Positions 49,197 through 57,416 of a stretch of DNA of 64,000 nucleotides are shown one piece after another; the stretch's first letter is position 1, and each line of letters begins with the position of its first letter. The stretch is from Microbacterium sp. (GTDB lineage Bacteria; Actinomycetota; Actinomycetes; Actinomycetales; Microbacteriaceae): contig DQHP01000176.1 of the NCBI GenBank assembly GCA_003524435.1, positions 3,960 through 67,959 of the forward strand. The letters are read 5' to 3'. Under the pieces are notes generated by a model, which saw only the letters and a list, made by a program, of their open reading frames with translations, was not told the DNA's origin and ran no database searches. Made by a program: the position numbers and the translations under genes.

Positions 49197-50868
49197 GCGT
49201 GAGCTTACGATGCGTGGAGCGGTGCGGGTTCGCCGCGTCCGGACCGAGGCGTTCGATCTTGTTCTGCTCATACGATTCGAAGTTGCCCTCGAACCAGTGC
49301 CACTGCGCAGGGTTCTCGTCAGTGCCCTCGTAGGCGAGGATGTGCGTGGCGATGCGGTCAAGGAACCACCGGTCGTGGGTGATGACCACAGCACAGCCAG
49401 GGAACTCGAGCAATGCGTTCTCTAGCGAGCTCAACGTCTCGATGTCGAGGTCGTTAGTGGGCTCGTCGAGGAGAAGGAGGTTGCCGCCTTCTTTCAACGT
49501 GAGTGCGAGGTTCAGTCGGTTGCGCTCACCACCGGAGAGGACACCGGCCTTCTTCTGCTGATCTGGTCCTTTGAACCCGAACTTCGACACATACGCGCGC
49601 GAAGGCACCTCTGTCTTGCCGATAGTGATGATGTCGAGGCCATCTGAGACGACCTCCCACAGGTTCTTGTTCGGATCGATGCTCGCGCGGGACTGGTCAA
49701 CATAGCTGATCTTGACCGTCTCGCCAATCTTGAGATCGCCGCTGTCGAGCGGCTCAAGGCCAACGATCGTCTTAAAGAGTGTGGTCTTGCCCACGCCGTT
49801 GGCGCCGATGATGCCCACGATGCCGTTCGGGGGCAGGCTGAAGCTCAGGCCGTCGATGAGTACCCTGTCGCCGAAGCCCTTCTTGAGGTTCTTCGCCTCG
49901 ATCACGACGCTGCCCAGGCGCGGCCCCGCGGGGATCTGGATCTCGTCGAAGTCAAGCTTCTTCGTACGCTCGGCTTCTGATGCCATCTCTTCGTAGCGTG
50001 CCAGACGCGCCTTCGACTTCGTCTGACGGCCTTTGGCGCTACTACGAACCCACTCGAGTTCATCCTTGAGACGCTTTGCGAGCTTCTGGTCCTTCTTGCC
50101 TTGAATGTCGAGGCGCTCGCCCTTCTTCTCCAGGTAGGTCGAGTAGTTGCCTTCGTAGCCGATCAGGCGTCCGCGGTCGACTTCAGCGATCCATTCGGCG
50201 ACGTTGTCGAGGAAGTACCGGTCGTGAGTAATCGCGATAACTGCACCCTTGTACGCCTGCAAGTGCTGCTCAAGCCAAAGAACGCTTTCGGCATCGAGGT
50301 GGTTAGTGGGCTCGTCGAGCAACAACAGATCAGGCTTCTGCAACAGCAGCTTTGCCAACGCCACGCGGCGCTTTTCTCCGCCGGACAGCGGTGCGATCGC
50401 AGCATCCCCCGGCGGCGTCCGAAGCGCGTCCATCGCCTGGTCGAGCTGCGAGTCAAGATCCCAGCCGTCAGCGGCGTCAATCTCTTCCTGCAGCACGCCC
50501 ATCTCGGCGAGGAGCGTGTCAAAGTCAGCGTCCGGATCAGCCATGAGGGCGGAGATCTCGTTGAAGCGATCAAGCTTTACCTTAATCGCGACGCCCTCTT
50601 GGATGTTTTCCAGGACGGTCTTCGATTCATCGAGTTCAGGTTCCTGCATCAGGATTCCGACCGTGAAACCAGGCGTCAGCTTGGCCTCACCGTTGGAAGG
50701 CTGATCCATTCCCGCCATGATCTTTAGAATCGTCGACTTACCGGCACCGTTCGGACCCACCATGCCGATCTTTGCCCCGGGGAGGAACGACATCGTCACG
50801 TCGTCGAGGATGAGCTTCTCGCCCACTGCCTTACGCGCACGAACCATCGAGTAGATGTACTCAGCCAC
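49189..50868 (-). CDS. ettA: Energy-dependent translational throttle protein EttA
   Basis: The 559-residue ABC-F protein has two ATPase domains without membrane helices: GPNGAGKS (38-45) with LSGGEKRR in the first, GANGVGKT with LSGGERNR in the second, and an arm/linker domain between. EttA binds the ribosomal E site and couples elongation to the ATP/ADP ratio. The GTG at 50868 (MAEYIYSMVRARK) has AAGGAG 9 nt upstream; the longer frame to 50976 lacks conservation. Confidence 0.95.
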   Translation of the reverse strand: MAEYIYSMVRARKAVGEKLILDDVTMSFLPGAKIGMVGPNGAGKSTILKIMAGMDQPSNGEAKLTPGFTVGILMQEPELDESKTVLENIQEGVAIKVKLDRFNEISALMADPDADFDTLLAEMGVLQEEIDAADGWDLDSQLDQAMDALRTPPGDAAIAPLSGGEKRRVALAKLLLQKPDLLLLDEPTNHLDAESVLWLEQHLQAYKGAVIAITHDRYFLDNVAEWIAEVDRGRLIGYEGNYSTYLEKKGERLDIQGKKDQKLAKRLKDELEWVRSSAKGRQTKSKARLARYEEMASEAERTKKLDFDEIQIPAGPRLGSVVIEAKNLKKGFGDRVLIDGLSFSLPPNGIVGIIGANGVGKTTLFKTIVGLEPLDSGDLKIGETVKISYVDQSRASIDPNKNLWEVVSDGLDIITIGKTEVPSRAYVSKFGFKGPDQQKKAGVLSGGERNRLNLALTLKEGGNLLLLDEPTNDLDIETLSSLENALLEFPGCAVVITHDRWFLDRIATHILAYEGTDENPAQWHWFEGNFESYEQNKIERLGPDAANPHRSTHRKLTRD

Positions 50869-50926
50869 CGAAAACCGCTCCTTACCTAAGCGTCGAAGAT
50901 CGACACTCCAGCCTACCGGCTCTTGC

Positions 50927-51412
50927 TCACCAGTCGATCGGACGCGTATTACCGATGAGGCAACGTCCTTCGTCAAGTTGATCCATGATCGCGGTCACCG
51001 GTGTTCCCGTCGAAGGACCGAACTGTCCGATGAGGCAGAACTCTTCACCCCATCGGACGGAGAACTGCATACTCTCGGCAGGATTACCTACGGTCGACAG
51101 GTCCTGTGTGACCTGCATATTGGCACGATCAAACCCAGCCGCGACCAGCGCATCGATGTAGGCACGCCCGGAATTCTTTTCTTCTGATGCCCAGACCGTT
51201 TCAGTCACGGCCGTGAACACCGGCAGATTGTCTTCGGCTGTGCCCTCTGGATGGAACACGGGGGCTTCCGCCGTAGGCGTCGCTGGTTCACTCGGCGAGG
51301 CCTCAGGGGACGGCGCGGGATCCGGCGTGCAGGCCACCAGAGAAAGCCCGAGAAGAGCGGCCGCTGCCGCCATGACGATTCGCGAACGAGAGGGGAAGAG
51401 GCGGCGGGACAC
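50927..51412 (-). CDS. Lipoprotein, DUF6993-like
   Basis: The 161-residue precursor has a signal peptide ending in the lipobox LVAC with Cys28, then a Pro/Ser/Glu-rich linker and a globular domain with AYIDALVAAGFDRANMQVTQD and SVRWGEEFCLIGQFG. It should be anchored outside the membrane. The domain resembles what is called DUF6993 in Microbacteriaceae. The GTG start has TAGGAT 6 nt upstream. Confidence 0.85.
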   Translation of the reverse strand: MSRRLFPSRSRIVMAAAAALLGLSLVACTPDPAPSPEASPSEPATPTAEAPVFHPEGTAEDNLPVFTAVTETVWASEEKNSGRAYIDALVAAGFDRANMQVTQDLSTVGNPAESMQFSVRWGEEFCLIGQFGPSTGTPVTAIMDQLDEGRCLIGNTRPIDW

Positions 51413-51418
51413 ACAACG

Positions 51419-51424
51419 ATCCTA
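51419..51424 (-). promoter_or_regulatory. -10 box of the lipoprotein gene (leaderless)
   Basis: TAGGAT on the minus strand, 6 nt before the GTG at 51412. Confidence 0.6.
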
Positions 51425-51454
51425 CGTGTGTACGCCGCCCCTTCCATTCAAGTT

Positions 51455-51934
51455 TCAGGAGACTTCTGCCCACGCAGAGGTATCCGCCGCAGAAGAATCG
51501 ATACCATCGTCGTCGATGTTTTCGTCTGGAGATGAGCTGTGCTGGACGTCGTCAACAGACTGCTGCGGCACGCCAGGACGACTGGCCTTGACGAAGGCGC
51601 TGGCACCCCATCGAAGGTCATGTCCGATGGCGTCTGCGTCGATATCAGCGCTCATCCCCTTCTTCCCGCCGCTCTCCCATTCGCGAAGCTTCAACTTGCC
51701 GGTGACGATCACTGCATCACCAGAATGCAGTGAAGCTTTGGTGTGCTCAGCGAGTTGACGGAAGGCCGAGACGTTGTACCAGTTTGTGTTCGTCTCGAGC
51801 CAACTTTGAGTTTTCGAGTCGTAGCGACGTTGCGGGCTCGCGACGCGGAAATTCACAACAGGCACACCTCCTGGTGTTTCGCTGCGATTCGGGTCCGCGC
51901 CGACGCGGCCCAGGATCGTGACGGTGTCGTTCAT
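51455..51934 (-). CDS. ssb: Single-stranded DNA-binding protein (accessory paralogue)
   Basis: The 159-residue protein has an OB fold of about 110 residues (MNDTVTILGRVGADPN, NWYNVSAFRQLAEH, DAVIVTGKLKLREW) and an acidic disordered tail. The tail ends WAEVS and lacks the DIPF tip that recruits partners in the main SSB, so this is an accessory paralogue. GAGGAG lies 7 nt before the ATG. The 194-nt gap to the next gene holds no clear gene. Confidence 0.9.
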   Translation of the reverse strand: MNDTVTILGRVGADPNRSETPGGVPVVNFRVASPQRRYDSKTQSWLETNTNWYNVSAFRQLAEHTKASLHSGDAVIVTGKLKLREWESGGKKGMSADIDADAIGHDLRWGASAFVKASRPGVPQQSVDDVQHSSSPDENIDDDGIDSSAADTSAWAEVS

Positions 51935-52128
51935 GTCTGTCTCCTCAGTGGTGCCGGGACACGCCCGGGTCACAACAGAGTGCCTGGCACGAGCACCGCC
52001 AGAAGTGCGTTTAACCCAGTCGGTGGAGAACTCGTTATATCTGCTGGTCAGTGCAGGAAAGCTGCAGACCGACTGGCGCGATGCAATGTCCGAGGTCGGT
52101 CATACGTTCGAGATGAAGGGAGAACCTG

Positions 52129-52398
52129 ATGTTCGACACACAAATCAAACACCCACCGGAGGTTTCCTACGCGACCCCTCGCCTCACTTCGAAGCGTGAA
52201 CAGCTGATTCGAGCTTCTGAACATCTCTGGCGCGTTCAAGATGCAACGGGCCGGGTCCTCGGGCACCTACGCATCGTTTCCGACCCGCTCGGCTTGCGTT
52301 ACCGGTCTGAACGCCTTCACCTCGCTACCGGTACGTTCCGGATCGTCGGTGAATTCTGGAGCCCTGACGATGCTGTGCAGTCGTTGCGGAACGGGTGA
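52129..52398 (+). CDS. Small protein of unknown function
   Basis: An 89-residue protein with basic and aromatic residues and a likely beta-rich middle: LWRVQDATGRVLGHLRIV, then RYRSERLHLATGTFRIVGEFWSPDDAVQSL. GGGAGAA lies 5 nt before the ATG, which supports expression. It shows no signal peptide or known motif. It lies between ssb and tRNA-Arg. Confidence 0.65.
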   Translation: MFDTQIKHPPEVSYATPRLTSKREQLIRASEHLWRVQDATGRVLGHLRIVSDPLGLRYRSERLHLATGTFRIVGEFWSPDDAVQSLRNG

Positions 52399-52406
52399 CA
52401 GTGTTG

Positions 52407-52478
52407 TGCCCCCGGCAGGAATCGAACCTGCGACCGACGGATTAGAAAGCCGTTGCTCTTCCTCTGAGCTACGAAGGC
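52407..52478 (-). tRNA. tRNA-Arg (anticodon TCT)
   Basis: Minus-strand cloverleaf: acceptor GCCTTCG with CGGGGGC (two G-T pairs), anticodon loop TTTCTAA with TCT, T-arm GCAGG-TTCGATT-CCTGC. CCA is not encoded. The last pair of the anticodon stem is a C-T mismatch. Confidence 0.93.
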
Positions 52479-52524
52479 GCGTCTCTCTAGCGTACCGCGA
52501 ACGGGGTAATGTCCCTGTCCTCAT

Positions 52525-52530
52525 TAGGAT
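52525..52530 (+). promoter_or_regulatory. -10 box of orn (leaderless)
   Basis: TAGGAT, 6 nt before the ATG at 52537. Confidence 0.6.
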
Positions 52531-52536
52531 GAATAC

Positions 52537-53163
52537 ATGGCATCTGCATCAGAGAATGACCGTCTCGTTTGGATCGACTGCGAGATGACGGGACTCGATC
52601 TCGAACACGACGAGCTCGTCGAGATCGCTGTGGTGGTCACCGACTTCGAGTTGCGCATTCTTGACCCGGGTTTCCAAGTGGTTATCAAGCCGAGCGATTC
52701 GGCGCTGGCGAACATGAACGATTTCGTCACCAACATGCACGAGACATCGGGTCTCATCAACGAGATCCCCGACGGCATCTCTTTGGCGGATGCTGAGGCG
52801 CAGACTCTCGCATACATCCAGCAGTTCGTGCCACAAGAGCGCAAGGCACCTCTCGCGGGAAACACGATCGGCACTGACCGAATGTTCCTCGCAAAGTACA
52901 TGCCGCAGATCGATCAGTGGCTGCACTACCGCAACGTGGACGTGTCCAGCGTTAAAGAACTCTCCCGCCGCTGGTACCCACGAGTGTTCTTCCAGGCGCC
53001 GGCAAAGGACGGTGGCCACCGCGCCCTCGCCGACATTTTGGAGTCGATCCGCGAGCTCCAGTACTACCGTCAAGCGGTGTTCGTCGACGAGCCAGGACCA
53101 ACAAGTGATGAGGCGCGTGCACTATCCGCGAGCGTCGTTTCGTCGTTCAGCCTAGACGTGTAA
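52537..53163 (+). CDS. orn: Oligoribonuclease
   Basis: The 208-residue DEDDh exonuclease has LVWIDCEMTGLD with Asp14 and Glu16, IGTDRMFLAKYMPQID in exo II and GHRALADILESIREL in exo III. It degrades RNA dinucleotides to mononucleotides, an essential last step of RNA decay and of c-di-GMP turnover. It is followed by tRNA-His after 35 nt. Confidence 0.96.
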   Translation: MASASENDRLVWIDCEMTGLDLEHDELVEIAVVVTDFELRILDPGFQVVIKPSDSALANMNDFVTNMHETSGLINEIPDGISLADAEAQTLAYIQQFVPQERKAPLAGNTIGTDRMFLAKYMPQIDQWLHYRNVDVSSVKELSRRWYPRVFFQAPAKDGGHRALADILESIRELQYYRQAVFVDEPGPTSDEARALSASVVSSFSLDV

Positions 53164-53198
53164 TACACTCGTCTAGTTGCCTGCTCACGCGGGCACAT

Positions 53199-53275
53199 GG
53201 TGGCTATAGCTCAGTTGGTAGAGCACCGCGTTGTGGTCGCGGGGGTCGCGGGTTCAAGCCCCGTTAGCCACCCCA
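53199..53275 (+). tRNA. tRNA-His (anticodon GTG)
   Basis: Cloverleaf on the plus strand: extra 5' G (53199) opposite C73, acceptor GTGGCTA with TAGCCAC, anticodon GTG in loop TTGTGGT, T-arm GCGGG-TTCAAGC-CCCGT, encoded CCA. Confidence 0.96.
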
Positions 53276-53310
53276 GAGGGGTTTCGCGTTGCAAGTCGCG
53301 ATTCCTCGCA

Positions 53311-53341
53311 GAAGGCCCGAGTCGAAATGACTCGGGCCTTC
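53311..53341 (+). terminator. Terminator after tRNA-His
   Basis: A perfect 13-bp stem (53311-53323 with 53329-53341) with the loop GAAAT, followed by TCTCG. Confidence 0.8.
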
Positions 53342-53357
53342 TCTCGTCGTCGCACCG

Positions 53358-53363
53358 TAGAAT
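53358..53363 (+). promoter_or_regulatory. -10 box of the LysE-type exporter gene (leaderless)
   Basis: TAGAAT, 6 nt before the GTG at 53370, close behind the tRNA-His terminator. Confidence 0.6.
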
Positions 53364-53369
53364 CAACAG

Positions 53370-53999
53370 GTGACTCTGACCGTCTGGCTTTCACTGCTCA
53401 CGGCCTCCGTCATCATCAGTTTTACGCCGGGCGCCGGCGCCATCAACACGATGTCCAACTCGCTCACAGAAGGCTGGCGTCGCTCGCTCTGGGGCATCAT
53501 CGGACAACAGCTGGCACTTGTTGTCCATGTGATCGTCGTCGCAGCGGGCGTTGGCCTCATCGTGGCAAGTTCTCCCCTGTTGTTTGACTTCATCCGTTAT
53601 GCCGGCGCGGCGTATCTTGCGTATCTGGGCCTTCGCCTCATCTTCGCGCGAACAGTCGATTCCGACACGGCGAGTGAACGGCCCCCACGAATTCCGGAAA
53701 GCCGTTGGTCAATGACGCGCCGTGGATTCTGGGTGAACCTCCTCAACCCGAAGGCGATCGTCTTCTTCTTGGCCTTTATTCCTCAGTTCATCAAGGTCGA
53801 TCAGCCGGCGATTCCGCAGTATCTGCTCCTCATCGTCACCGTCGTGATTGTCGACGTTGTCGTGATGTGGGGCTTCTTCGCCACCGCAGCCAAGCCCTTC
53901 CAACGAGCCACTCACACGGCGCGGGGCCAGCGAACGCTCAACATTGTTTTCGGAGTGCTCTTCCTCGCCGTCGCTGGGCTCCTCCTGGTCATCCACTAG
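53370..53999 (+). CDS. LysE family amino-acid exporter
   Basis: The 209-residue membrane protein has six hydrophobic helices. The first leads into FTPGAGAINTMSNSLTEGWRR, where a Gly/Pro-rich re-entrant motif is typical of LysE/RhtB. A middle GFWVNLLNPKAIVFFLAFIPQF carries the conserved NPK. Such proteins export amino acids such as homoserine or threonine; the substrate is unknown. Confidence 0.93.
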   Translation: MTLTVWLSLLTASVIISFTPGAGAINTMSNSLTEGWRRSLWGIIGQQLALVVHVIVVAAGVGLIVASSPLLFDFIRYAGAAYLAYLGLRLIFARTVDSDTASERPPRIPESRWSMTRRGFWVNLLNPKAIVFFLAFIPQFIKVDQPAIPQYLLLIVTVVIVDVVVMWGFFATAAKPFQRATHTARGQRTLNIVFGVLFLAVAGLLLVIH

Positions 54000-54013
54000 G
54001 ACCAGAGTGGCAA

Positions 54014-54019
54014 TAGGCT
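54014..54019 (+). promoter_or_regulatory. Possible -10 box of the metallopeptidase gene
   Basis: TAGGCT, 8 nt before the ATG at 54028; slightly longer spacing than the other leaderless sites. Confidence 0.45.
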
Positions 54020-54027
54020 GGATAGCG

Positions 54028-54375
54028 ATGGAAATGGATGCCGCGGCCTTCGAAGAACTCGTCATCGACGAGCTAGATCAGCTGCCTGATGACATGGTCG
54101 ATGGACTCGATAACGTCGTTTTTGTCGTCGAAGACCGTCCAGAAGACGGCAGTCTCGATCTGCTCGGGCTCTACGATGGCCTCGCTCTGACGGAGCGCGG
54201 CCAGTATGGAATGGGCGAGTTGCCCGACCGTGTCGTCATATTCCGCGAGCCGCATCTCGCCCACTGTGACACCCCGGAAGAGCTTCGTGACGAGGTACAC
54301 ACGACGCTGGTGCACGAAATCGCACACTTCTACGGTTTAGACGACCAGCAACTGCACCAATTGGGATGGGCATGA
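54028..54375 (+). CDS. Zincin-like metallopeptidase
   Basis: The 115-residue protein carries the zinc-protease motif HEIAH at 96-100 followed by FYGLDD, with the third ligand Asp. This small zincin family in actinobacteria is often placed before clpS, as here. Its target is unknown. An alternative ATG lies at 54034. The stop overlaps the clpS ATG by 4 nt. Confidence 0.88.
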   Translation: MEMDAAAFEELVIDELDQLPDDMVDGLDNVVFVVEDRPEDGSLDLLGLYDGLALTERGQYGMGELPDRVVIFREPHLAHCDTPEELRDEVHTTLVHEIAHFYGLDDQQLHQLGWA

Positions 54376-54668
54376 GTACTCCGATCGCAACGCCAGATCT
54401 CGACGAAGTCACCGACCTCTATGCCGCTCCGCTCGTGCCGTGGCAGGTGGTGGTGTGGAACGATCCCGTAAATCTGATGAGCTACGTCGCCCGGGTCTTC
54501 CGGACGTACTTTGGCTACTCCGCTGATCGCGCGAACCAGCTCATGCTTTCCGTGCACCACGACGGTCACGCCATCGTGGCGACCGGCCCTCGCGAAACCA
54601 TGGAAGTACACGCGCAGGCGATGCACGACTTTGGGTTACGGGCGACTGTTCGAAAGGCTCCGCAGTGA
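54372..54668 (+). CDS. clpS: ATP-dependent Clp protease adaptor ClpS
   Basis: The 98-residue protein contains PWQVVVWNDPVNLMSYVARVFRTYFG, with the N-end-rule pocket residues Asn and Asp, and MLSVHHDGHAIVATGPRETMEVH. ClpS delivers substrates with hydrophobic N-termini to ClpAP/ClpCP. It overlaps its upstream and downstream genes by 4 nt each. Confidence 0.95.
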   Translation: MSTPIATPDLDEVTDLYAAPLVPWQVVVWNDPVNLMSYVARVFRTYFGYSADRANQLMLSVHHDGHAIVATGPRETMEVHAQAMHDFGLRATVRKAPQ

Positions 54669-55174
54669 CCGCGCATACGATGTTGCTCTCTCTGGCTGTC
54701 GTCGAAGGCATCCGTCTTGCCGAATTGATCGACCAGTTCACGGAGGTCCTGACCGATTCAGGATCGGGCTCGGATCCCGCTATCGAAAGACTCACACCCA
54801 TTGCATACCCCGAGGACGCTGACGCTTCCGCTGATTTTGCACATGCCACCCGCGAAGACCTTCTCGATCGTCGTCGCACGGATGCCGCGACGATGCGACA
54901 TGCGCTGGCACCGTTGCTGGTGACTGCGCCCGGGGACCTTGCCGACCACGAAGGAATCGAAGAGCGCGAGATTGCCATCCGCCCAGAAGATCTCGACGCA
55001 TGGCTGCGCACACTCACGTCCCTACGGCTTGTCATTGCCACCCGCCTTGATATCACTGCAGATGACGACGACCACGATCCAGAAGATAGCCGCTACGGCG
55101 TCTACGACTGGCTGGGGTACCGACTAGACCAGCTCATCGCGATCGCTGACGATTACGACGCCACTAACCCCTAA
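54665..55174 (+). CDS. DUF2017 family protein
   Basis: The 169-residue acidic protein fits DUF2017: VEGIRLAELIDQFTEVL, then ATREDLLDRRRTDAATMRHALAPL and WLGYRLDQLIAIAD. The family is typically in the clpS operon in actinobacteria and has no assigned function. The GTG start overlaps clpS by 4 nt. It converges on the P-loop gene, with only 7 nt between the stops. Confidence 0.88.
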   Translation: MTAHTMLLSLAVVEGIRLAELIDQFTEVLTDSGSGSDPAIERLTPIAYPEDADASADFAHATREDLLDRRRTDAATMRHALAPLLVTAPGDLADHEGIEEREIAIRPEDLDAWLRTLTSLRLVIATRLDITADDDDHDPEDSRYGVYDWLGYRLDQLIAIADDYDATNP

Positions 55175-55181
55175 CGCTTGG

Positions 55182-55763
55182 CTAAGGAATCGTGACCTGC
55201 ACGTTCGCGAGTGCGCGTGGATCATGACGTTCAAGGTGGCGCAGTTCTTGTGCTGCCCACTGGTTCCAGTGCGGCTTGAACCCGTCGCCGTCGCGTGCAA
55301 ACGCTCGATGTTTCCGTGAACTCTCGGGTGATTCCACCCACACGCGCACATCTGCCAGACGCGCCGTTGCCGGATTCAGCGCGCCACACCCTTCAAGAAT
55401 GACGCCCAGCGCGGGGGTCACTGCATGTGCTTCAGCCTCGGTCTGCAACTCCCAGTCCCAGCGACGCCACGTGCTCAGCAGCCCGCGAGCGTGAGGGCGC
55501 AGCACATCGTGCAAGGCGCGCTCCACACCAGCATCCAGGCCGTCCCAGCCTGGATAGAGCGAATCCAGCGCGACAAGTTGTGGTCTGCCTGCGAATGGCC
55601 AGTTGGCGGCGACGAGGCGCGCCAACGTCGACTTCCCTGCTCCCGCTCGGCCGTCAATCAACACCATCGGATTCGCCGCCGACACATCGACGATCGCATC
55701 GATGATCTCAGCAGCCGCTCGTTTCAGCGACTGCCCGACGGGATCGTTATTTCTTGAGGGCAC
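55182..55763 (-). CDS. P-loop protein, uridine kinase-like
   Basis: The 193-residue protein has a Walker A motif GRAGAGKS at 38-45, the segment PQLVALDSLYPGWDGLDAG and GVILEGCGALNPATA, which resemble the uridine kinase/adenylylsulfate kinase group. No substrate motif is clear. The GTG at 55763 overlaps the upstream GerW-like gene by 17 nt; the longer open frame is inside that gene. Confidence 0.8.
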   Translation of the reverse strand: MPSRNNDPVGQSLKRAAAEIIDAIVDVSAANPMVLIDGRAGAGKSTLARLVAANWPFAGRPQLVALDSLYPGWDGLDAGVERALHDVLRPHARGLLSTWRRWDWELQTEAEAHAVTPALGVILEGCGALNPATARLADVRVWVESPESSRKHRAFARDGDGFKPHWNQWAAQELRHLERHDPRALANVQVTIP

Positions 55764-56067
55764 GGATGACGCGCGCGAGTGCGCGACCGGCGACCCAGAC
55801 GAACGGGATCCCCACAGCAAGCAGCGAAACGATATTCGGCTCGAAGCGTAGCCCTTCCTCACGGCGCACATATACGCCGAGCGGAATAGACACGCCACCC
55901 CCGCCGCCGCCACCGTTGTCATCCTGATCGGCCCCGCCACCATAGCCAGCCCAGGTCAGGGCGACAGGAGTGATGCTCACTCCGTCAACGTCCTGCGGCT
56001 CGCCATAAGAGCTCTTCACTCCGAATGAGGCTGCTTGCTTCCCGAGGTCTAACGCGATGTTCGGCAT
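55747..56067 (-). CDS. GerW/YtfJ-like protein
   Basis: The 106-residue protein has GVKSSYGEPQDVDGVSITPVALTWAGYGGG, a Gly-rich linker, GGGVSIPLGVYVRREEG, and one C-terminal membrane helix with SLLAVGIPFVWVAGRALARV. The layout matches GerW/YtfJ, a sporulation-associated family in Firmicutes that also occurs in non-sporulating actinobacteria. TAGCGT lies 6 nt before the ATG. A P-loop gene overlaps its 3' end. Confidence 0.8.
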   Translation of the reverse strand: MPNIALDLGKQAASFGVKSSYGEPQDVDGVSITPVALTWAGYGGGADQDDNGGGGGGGVSIPLGVYVRREEGLRFEPNIVSLLAVGIPFVWVAGRALARVIRALKK

Positions 56068-56073
56068 AGCTCC

Positions 56074-56079
56074 ACGCTA
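56074..56079 (-). promoter_or_regulatory. -10 box of the GerW-like gene (leaderless)
   Basis: TAGCGT on the minus strand, 6 nt before the ATG at 56067; weaker match to TATAAT than the others. Confidence 0.45.
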
Positions 56080-56104
56080 GCCGACGAACGCCGGACGCGG
56101 GAGA

Positions 56105-57361
56105 CTAATCGACGCCGTGAGCCTTGGGATGCTGCGCGGAACCGCGCCCGTCTCCCCTGCCGACGTGGCGTGCACGGGTGATGGTGGCATTGCCGAACCG
56201 TGCTCGAGCATCATCCAATGCGCCCTCGACCTTGCGCCAATGCTCGTCGTCATCCCAGAGGGCGAACGCTGCGCCTCCGGCTGGACGCAGTCTCTCTGCA
56301 CGCACGCCCACCAAACGCACCGGATCACGCCGGTCAATCGACTCGTACAGAACCTGTGCGGCCTCGCCGATCCGCTGTCCCACCGACGATGGCTCTGGCA
56401 GCGTCCGCGAACGACTCAACGTGGTGAAGTCGTCAAAGCGAATCTTGATTGCCACAGTCGCGCATTCCCACTGCGCCCGCCGCAGTCGCGTCGCAACGCG
56501 GTCGGAAAGACGAAGCAGTTCCGCACGCAAGAACTCACGATCTGTGACATCGGTGTCGAATGTCTCTTCGTGACCGATGCTCTTCTCGACGCGTATTGTT
56601 TCTACGGCTCGCGCGTCCTCACCCCGCGACAGTTGGGCGAGACGAGCGCCGAGTGCCGCGCCCACAGCACGATCGAGCATCTCTTGCGGGGCATCGCGGA
56701 TGTCACCGATCGTGCGGATGCCGCGTGCTTCCAACGAGTCCGCGGCTTTGGGCCCGACGCCCCACATGGCCCGCACAGATCGAGGAGAGAGAAAATCGAG
56801 CGTGTCTGCTGCGGCAATGATCAGCAGCCCGTCTGGCTTTGAAATGGTGGAGGCCATTTTGGCCACGTGCTTCGTGGCAGCCACCCCTACGCTGCAAGCA
56901 ATACCGACCTCAGCAAAGACGCGTTCACGCACGAGACGCGCGACCTGTCCCGGACTCCCCCACAACCGCCGCACGCCCCGAACATCAAGGAATGCCTCGT
57001 CGACCGACAAGGGCTCGACAAGCGGTGTGATCGATTCGAACACCGCCATCACCTGCTTTGAGATGGCTTGGTAGCGTTCGAAATGTGGGGTGACGATTTT
57101 GGCGGCAGGGCATAGTCGCCTCGCCTGGGCGACGGGCATCGCTGCGCGCACTCCATATTTTCGGGCCTCATACGACGCGCTAGAGACTACCGAGCGGCCG
57201 TCAGGCGCGCCGATGATGATTGGCAGTCCCTTCAACGAAGGGTCGTCAAGTACCTCGACGGCTGCATAGAACGCATCCATGTCGACATGCAGAATGCGCG
57301 TACCCGCATCGTCTGCTCCCTCAGGAGAGACGAGCCGCCCGCGTCCATCACCGCGACCCAT
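56105..57361 (-). CDS. dinB: DNA polymerase IV (Y family)
   Basis: The 418-residue protein has the catalytic site ILHVDMDAFYAAVEV with Asp27 and Asp29, SVDEAFLDV with Asp121 and Glu122, and the helix-hairpin-helix domain around SVRAMWGVGPKAADSLEARGI. It copies damaged templates. The C-terminus lacks a clear beta-clamp-binding QxxLF; I see none in the last 20 residues. No SOS box was apparent upstream. Confidence 0.95.
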   Translation of the reverse strand: MGRGDGRGRLVSPEGADDAGTRILHVDMDAFYAAVEVLDDPSLKGLPIIIGAPDGRSVVSSASYEARKYGVRAAMPVAQARRLCPAAKIVTPHFERYQAISKQVMAVFESITPLVEPLSVDEAFLDVRGVRRLWGSPGQVARLVRERVFAEVGIACSVGVAATKHVAKMASTISKPDGLLIIAAADTLDFLSPRSVRAMWGVGPKAADSLEARGIRTIGDIRDAPQEMLDRAVGAALGARLAQLSRGEDARAVETIRVEKSIGHEETFDTDVTDREFLRAELLRLSDRVATRLRRAQWECATVAIKIRFDDFTTLSRSRTLPEPSSVGQRIGEAAQVLYESIDRRDPVRLVGVRAERLRPAGGAAFALWDDDEHWRKVEGALDDARARFGNATITRARHVGRGDGRGSAQHPKAHGVD

Positions 57362-57416
57362 GGTTCTATTCTCTCTTAGGGGTCAGACATTCGGCCGGAC
57401 ACGATGAGGCAACAAA

